Assembly: GCA_021782995.1 (NCBI GenBank)
Contig: JAJXUI010000005.1
Span: 25,804-89,803 of the forward strand
Direction of reading: 5' to 3'
Length of the DNA: 64,000 nucleotides
Source of the DNA: Pseudomonadota bacterium
GTDB taxonomy: Bacteria; Pseudomonadota; Gammaproteobacteria; Burkholderiales; Gallionellaceae
Part shown: positions 60,784-64,000 of the stretch, piece by piece
Position numbering within the stretch: position 1 is the stretch's first letter
Layout: each line of letters starts with the position of its first letter
Made by a program: the position numbers and the translations under genes
The notes under the pieces: model-generated
Seen by the model: only the letters and a program-made list of their open reading frames with translations
The model's database searches: none
What the model was told of the DNA's origin: nothing

Positions 60784-62703
60784 GTGGGTTACACATTGAT
60801 GCTGCGTGATGGGATTGATGACATGTTTGAGCTTGTTTTAATAATTTCGGTTGCAATAGCCTTGGCGGCTTTGGTACTTGTATTGCTGCGATTGAATCGT
60901 AGACTTGTTCGCGCAAGGGCGGCCGTTGAGGCGCTCAATGAAAAGCTTGAAAGTTATGCCCGGAAGCGACTTTGTATGTATCGGATTTCAAGTGTCAGTT
61001 TGAATAAGCAAGGCTCTATTGGTGACATACTGGAGGAGGTGGTCAATATTATCCCTTCCTGCTGCAAGCATTCGGAATTGTTGTGTGCAAAGATCAAGAT
61101 GGAGGGAGTTGAGTATTCAACGGCGAATTTCAGGGAAACTGCATGTGGAGCCAATGCAGTTGTGGCTTACTCAGGAAAAATATTTGGATTGGTCAGCATT
61201 TATTATCAGGGTGAAATTCCGGCAGAAACCTTGCAGCAAGTGAAGTTGGTTTTGGATGAGTTGGCCGAAAATCTGGGCGGAATAATTGAACATAAGCGGG
61301 CAGAAGAAGCTCTGCGGAAAAATGAATCACGTTTGAAAATTGCACAGCGTATCGGATGTATGGGGGATTGGGAGCTGGATTTTACCGCCAGCAAATTACA
61401 TTGGTCGGATGAGGTGTACAGAATATTTGAAGTAGATCCAGATATCTTTACACCTTCATACGAATATTTTTTACAGTTGGTTCATCCAGACGATCGTGAT
61501 GAGGTGAATAATGCATTTTTGCAGTCATTGTCCAACCGGGTGCCTTATCACATAGAACACCGCTTGCTGATGAAGGATGGCAGAATCAAATATTTGCGTG
61601 AACAGTGCGAGTCAGAGTTTGATTGGGCGGGCAAACCCCTGATTTCGAGGGGTACCGTGCAGGATATAACTGATTTATGGAGATTTGATGAAAGTCAGCG
61701 AATTGCGCTAGTCGCTTTTGAGTCGCAGGAAAGTATGATGATAACGAATGCAGACGGCGTAATACTGCGTGTGAATAAGGCATTTACCAGGGATACGGGT
61801 TACCTCCCGGAAGAGGTGGTGGGATTGACTCCCAGACTGCTGCAGTCTGGCAAGCATGGTTCAGAGTTTTACGAATCGCTGTGGAACAGCGTGCATCGCA
61901 CCGGCACATGGCAAGGGGAGATTTTTGACAAAAATAAAGTGGGTGAAATCAAGTTGAAATTTCTGACGATTGCCGCCGTCAAGAATGCTCAAGGTCAGAC
62001 GACTCATTATGTTGGCTCCTATTTGGATATTACCGAGTATAAGGCGGCTGAAGAAGAGGTGGCCAAGGTCAGGAAATTGCTGCAGCGGGGTTTGTTGATC
62101 AGGGAGGTGCATCATAGAATCAAGAATAATCTGCAGGGAGTAACCGGAATATTGCGGTTGAAAGCAGAAGCGAACCCTGCGCTGGCCGAATCAATTCAGC
62201 ATGTGATTAGCCAGGTGAACAGTATTTCCATGATTCATGGATTGCAGGGCTGTTCGAATATGTCTGAAGTGGATTTTTGTGATTTGGTTACGGCGATAGC
62301 CGTAGAAAGCGGTAAGCTGTGGAATACGGAAATTAAAATGGAAATGCCATCCAGAAATAATGCCTACAGAGTGGCAGAATCAGAAGCGGTTCCCATCGCA
62401 TTGGTGCTGAATGAGCTGATTGCAAACGCACTCAAACATGGTCGTGACAGGAATGTGCATATTTGTGTGGCGAGTAGCAAACGCAATTTGGAAGGCATGT
62501 TGTTGTCGATCAGAAATTCCGGAAAAATTGCGGAAGACTTTAGCTGGAATTCGAAAGATTATTTTGGTACAGGGTTGCAACTTGTTGCCTCATTGCTGCC
62601 GCAGGATGGTGTTGAATTGTCCTGGGAGCAGGAAGAAGAGGCAGTGATAACCAGTTTGGAGGTTTCATCTCCTGTTGTCAGACGTGAAGCTAGGGAGAAT
62701 TGA
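60784..62703 (+). CDS. PAS sensor kinase of the HisKA_2 type
   Basis: A 639-residue kinase. One N-terminal membrane helix (about 13-37), a GAF-like or coiled region (to about 165), PAS_3 (about 180-290, WSDEVYRIF, VHPDDRDE), a second PAS (about 305-420, ITNADGVILRVNKAF), then HisKA_2 with REVHHRIKNNLQ (phospho-His about 440) and HATPase_c_2 (VLNELIANALKHG). Such kinases usually pair with ANTAR or short regulators; the next gene encodes one. The start may be GTG 60784, ATG 60799 or ATG 60823. Confidence 0.9.
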   Translation: MGYTLMLRDGIDDMFELVLIISVAIALAALVLVLLRLNRRLVRARAAVEALNEKLESYARKRLCMYRISSVSLNKQGSIGDILEEVVNIIPSCCKHSELLCAKIKMEGVEYSTANFRETACGANAVVAYSGKIFGLVSIYYQGEIPAETLQQVKLVLDELAENLGGIIEHKRAEEALRKNESRLKIAQRIGCMGDWELDFTASKLHWSDEVYRIFEVDPDIFTPSYEYFLQLVHPDDRDEVNNAFLQSLSNRVPYHIEHRLLMKDGRIKYLREQCESEFDWAGKPLISRGTVQDITDLWRFDESQRIALVAFESQESMMITNADGVILRVNKAFTRDTGYLPEEVVGLTPRLLQSGKHGSEFYESLWNSVHRTGTWQGEIFDKNKVGEIKLKFLTIAAVKNAQGQTTHYVGSYLDITEYKAAEEEVAKVRKLLQRGLLIREVHHRIKNNLQGVTGILRLKAEANPALAESIQHVISQVNSISMIHGLQGCSNMSEVDFCDLVTAIAVESGKLWNTEIKMEMPSRNNAYRVAESEAVPIALVLNELIANALKHGRDRNVHICVASSKRNLEGMLLSIRNSGKIAEDFSWNSKDYFGTGLQLVASLLPQDGVELSWEQEEEAVITSLEVSSPVVRREAREN

Positions 62704-62708
62704 TAGAG

Positions 62709-63326
62709 ATGAATCTGGATGCAATAAGTGATGTCAAAAATTTGTTGCTGATCGACGATGACAGGCTGGTTCTGGTTACACTGGCCAGAGGATTGGCTGA
62801 GCATGGTTACCGAGTGCAGACGGCTGAATCGGTAGATGAAGCGGAAATGGTGCTTGCAGGCAGAGATAAAATCGACTTGGCCATTATTGATATTAATATG
62901 CCAGGCAGAAGTGGTTTGGAACTCGCAGAGCGATTGCGTGAATTTAACCATGTTCCGTTCATCTTTTTGAGTGCATTCTCCGATCCTCACTTTGTAGATA
63001 AAGCCTCTGCGTATGGTGCCTTAAGTTATCTGGTCAAGCCTATCGATCCTGTACAGTTGGGAACGGTGATCAAATCTGCGCTCTCTTGTTCAACTGAACT
63101 TAGGAAGCTCAGAAGTACAACATTCGATTTACAGGCTGCGCTGGATAAGGATAGGGATGTGAATGTTGCTATTGGTATTACGATGATGAAGAACAATTTA
63201 AGCCGTCAAAGCGCATTTGATCTGATTCGAAAAACTGCTCGTAGCAGGCGTTGCAAACTGGATGTATTGGCTAAAGAAATTCTGGCTCAAGCAGAGTCGG
63301 GGTGTGCTGACCAGCGCTTCATCTGA
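62709..63326 (+). CDS. ANTAR-domain response regulator (antiterminator type)
   Basis: A 205-residue protein: receiver (about 10-125: LLIDDD, phospho-Asp in IIDINMP, Lys in VKPID) and a C-terminal three-helix ANTAR domain (about 140-195: VNVAIGITMMKNNLSRQSAF, then LIRKTARSRR). ANTAR regulators bind paired RNA hairpins and prevent transcription termination (AmiR, NasT, EutV). It follows the HisKA_2 kinase by 5 bp, as in EutW-EutV. ATG 62709 has AGGGAGA upstream at somewhat long distance. Its stop region abuts the mshN-like remnant. Confidence 0.92.
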   Translation: MNLDAISDVKNLLLIDDDRLVLVTLARGLAEHGYRVQTAESVDEAEMVLAGRDKIDLAIIDINMPGRSGLELAERLREFNHVPFIFLSAFSDPHFVDKASAYGALSYLVKPIDPVQLGTVIKSALSCSTELRKLRSTTFDLQAALDKDRDVNVAIGITMMKNNLSRQSAFDLIRKTARSRRCKLDVLAKEILAQAESGCADQRFI

Positions 63327-63484
63327 AGCCGCAATCCGGCGTGTGGCTGATTGGGCTGGGCATCTCCCTGCGAGCAGAGCAACGTAATGCAGAAGCGCGT
63401 GACGCATTCAAGCGTGCCCTCGATTCCAATACGCTGAATAAAGAGTTGCTGGCTTATGTGACACAGCAACTCAAAGCGCTTTAA
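63306..63484 (+). pseudogene. 3' remnant of an MSHA biogenesis (mshN-like) TPR gene
   Basis: In a frame different from the ANTAR gene, the sequence after about 63318 reads LKPQSGVWLIGLGISLR, then AEQRNAEARDAFKRALDS and ends AYVTQQLKAL followed by TAA at 63482-63484. This is the typical C-terminus of MshN-like TPR proteins of the type IV (MSHA) pilus. There is no start and the rest of the gene is absent, so it is a truncated remnant joined to the end of the regulator gene. Confidence 0.7.
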
Positions 63485-63522
63485 CTCAGCGGTTAGCCAG
63501 AATCTTGATCGAAAATAAAAGC

Positions 63523-63548
63523 GCACCTACATGGGTGCATTTTTTTTC
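63523..63548 (+). terminator. Rho-independent terminator after the mshN remnant
   Basis: A short stem (GCACC / GGTGC, loop TACATG) followed by eight T. It would end transcription from the kinase-ANTAR operon. Confidence 0.75.
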
Positions 63549-63559
63549 AATTAAAATAT

Positions 63560-63781
63560 ATCTGGGCGTTTCAGTTGGAGCAGATTAGGCACAGTGGTAG
63601 TGCCTAACGGTACTTCGGGTAGCGCTCGACCAGATTGGTTCATTGGTAATATTTGTAGTGTTGTGGTGAAAAACTATAACATCGCTACTAACTCAACATG
63701 CCTTGTTAATAATGTAGCGGAGCAGGCGATTCAACGAGCGCAGAACCTTCCAGAAGGTATGATACTGACGGTTGTGATTGA
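63560..63781 (+). pseudogene. Fragment resembling a polymorphic-toxin nuclease tip, cut by the IS element
   Basis: An open frame with no start codon of its own at the left (a stop lies near 63554) runs into the IS left end. It reads GTSGSARPDWFIGNICSV, then VVKNYNIATNS, then NNVAEQAIQRAQNLPEGM and VVID. From memory, C-termini of filamentous hemagglutinins and other contact-dependent toxins contain R-P-D, (E)VKNYN and NLP-x-GM-x-VVID, the restriction-endonuclease-like PD-(D/E)XK pattern. Here the Glu before VK is replaced by Val. A truncated toxin remnant is the best reading. Confidence 0.5.
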
Positions 63782-64000
63782 TGAATCGCCCCGGGTTTTG
63801 AGGAGGCTCCTGTAACTTAGTAAAATGGAGTCACCATGAGCAAATCAAAAAAATTTTCACCGGAAACCAGAGAACGTGCTGTACGCATCGTTCAAGAGCA
63901 ACGCAAGGAATACCCCTCGTTATGGGCAACCGTAGAATCGCTTGCTCCCAAGGTTGGCTGCACGCCCCATACCCTGCATGAATGGGTCAAGAAACATGAA
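63782..64000 (+). mobile_element. IS3-family insertion sequence, left end, runs off the window
   Basis: The sequence TGAATCGCCCCGGGTTTTG at 63782 has the TGA start and the CCCCGGGTTT core of IS3-family terminal repeats. The OrfA start codon lies 54 bp inside. The right end and OrfB are beyond the window. Confidence 0.8.
63836..64000 (+). CDS. IS3-family transposase OrfA (partial)
   Basis: The first 55 residues are visible: [19 protein letters not shown], then [18 protein letters not shown] and [11 protein letters not shown], the HTH_Tnp_1 helix-turn-helix of IS3 OrfA proteins. ATG 63836 follows GGAG. The 3' part is outside the window. No frameshift or stop is seen in the visible part. Confidence 0.92.
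   Translation, partial: MSKSKKFSPETRERAVRIVQEQRKEYPSLWATVESLAPKVGCTPHTLHEWVKKHE

Overview
The window is about 54-55% G+C by eye, densely coded and entirely bacterial. The HU, ClpB, NadC, TrxC, PldA, LepB, Alr and LplT homologues, the periplasmic/outer-membrane genes and a 3' remnant of an MSHA-pilus gene point to a Gram-negative betaproteobacterium, perhaps of the Nitrosomonadales/Gallionellaceae type. The species cannot be named from the sequence alone.

Layout. 0-8.2 kb: membrane-protein fragment, AEC-type permease, tRNA-Pro(CGG), HU, a degenerate EAL-HDOD protein, Psd, a glycine-rich-domain protein, a methyltransferase, a glutamate-synthase-like FMN enzyme and a nitrobindin-like protein. 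8.3-19 kb: hybrid kinase with a solute-binding protein, trxC, a dlh-orf81-nadC operon, a marR-emrA-emrB drug-efflux operon, an RHH/ParE toxin-antitoxin pair and lepB. 19-35 kb: DUF1269 protein, clpB with a clear sigma-32 promoter, an Old Yellow Enzyme homologue, DUF805 and lipoprotein genes, a second hybrid kinase, a double cyclic-nucleotide-binding protein, an M23 peptidase operon, two methyltransferases, a luciferase-like monooxygenase, YjbQ and PldA.

35.5-46 kb is the most interesting part: two divergent operons that look like a light/photo-oxidative-stress island. Rightward: a MerR-family protein with the CarH/LitR adenosylcobalamin-binding signature, a photolyase and a BLUF blue-light sensor. 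Leftward: eight tightly overlapping genes (FAD amine-oxidase-like, DUF1365, Cfa-like methyltransferase, chalcone-isomerase-like, MFS, DUF3833 lipoprotein, SDR, NTF2-like), which look like a lipid-modification pathway. The shared control region holds two copies of an 11-bp element in perfect inverted orientation, 63 bp apart, flanking a good promoter.

46-55.8 kb: GIY-YIG protein and MATE pump, a Gly/Met-rich Spy/CpxP-like periplasmic protein preceded by four 17-bp repeats, a metallophosphoesterase, LplT with five 15-bp repeats at its 3' end, Alr, an HDOD-CheD overlapping pair, DUF4337 and a small membrane protein. 56-64 kb: a signalling cluster (REC-EAL-REC, PAS hybrid kinase with Hpt, and divergently a PAS/HisKA_2 kinase with an ANTAR response regulator) followed by a degraded junction: an mshN-like 3' remnant, a fragment resembling a polymorphic-toxin nuclease tip, and the left end of an IS3-family element that runs off the window. 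No CRISPR array or rRNA was seen.
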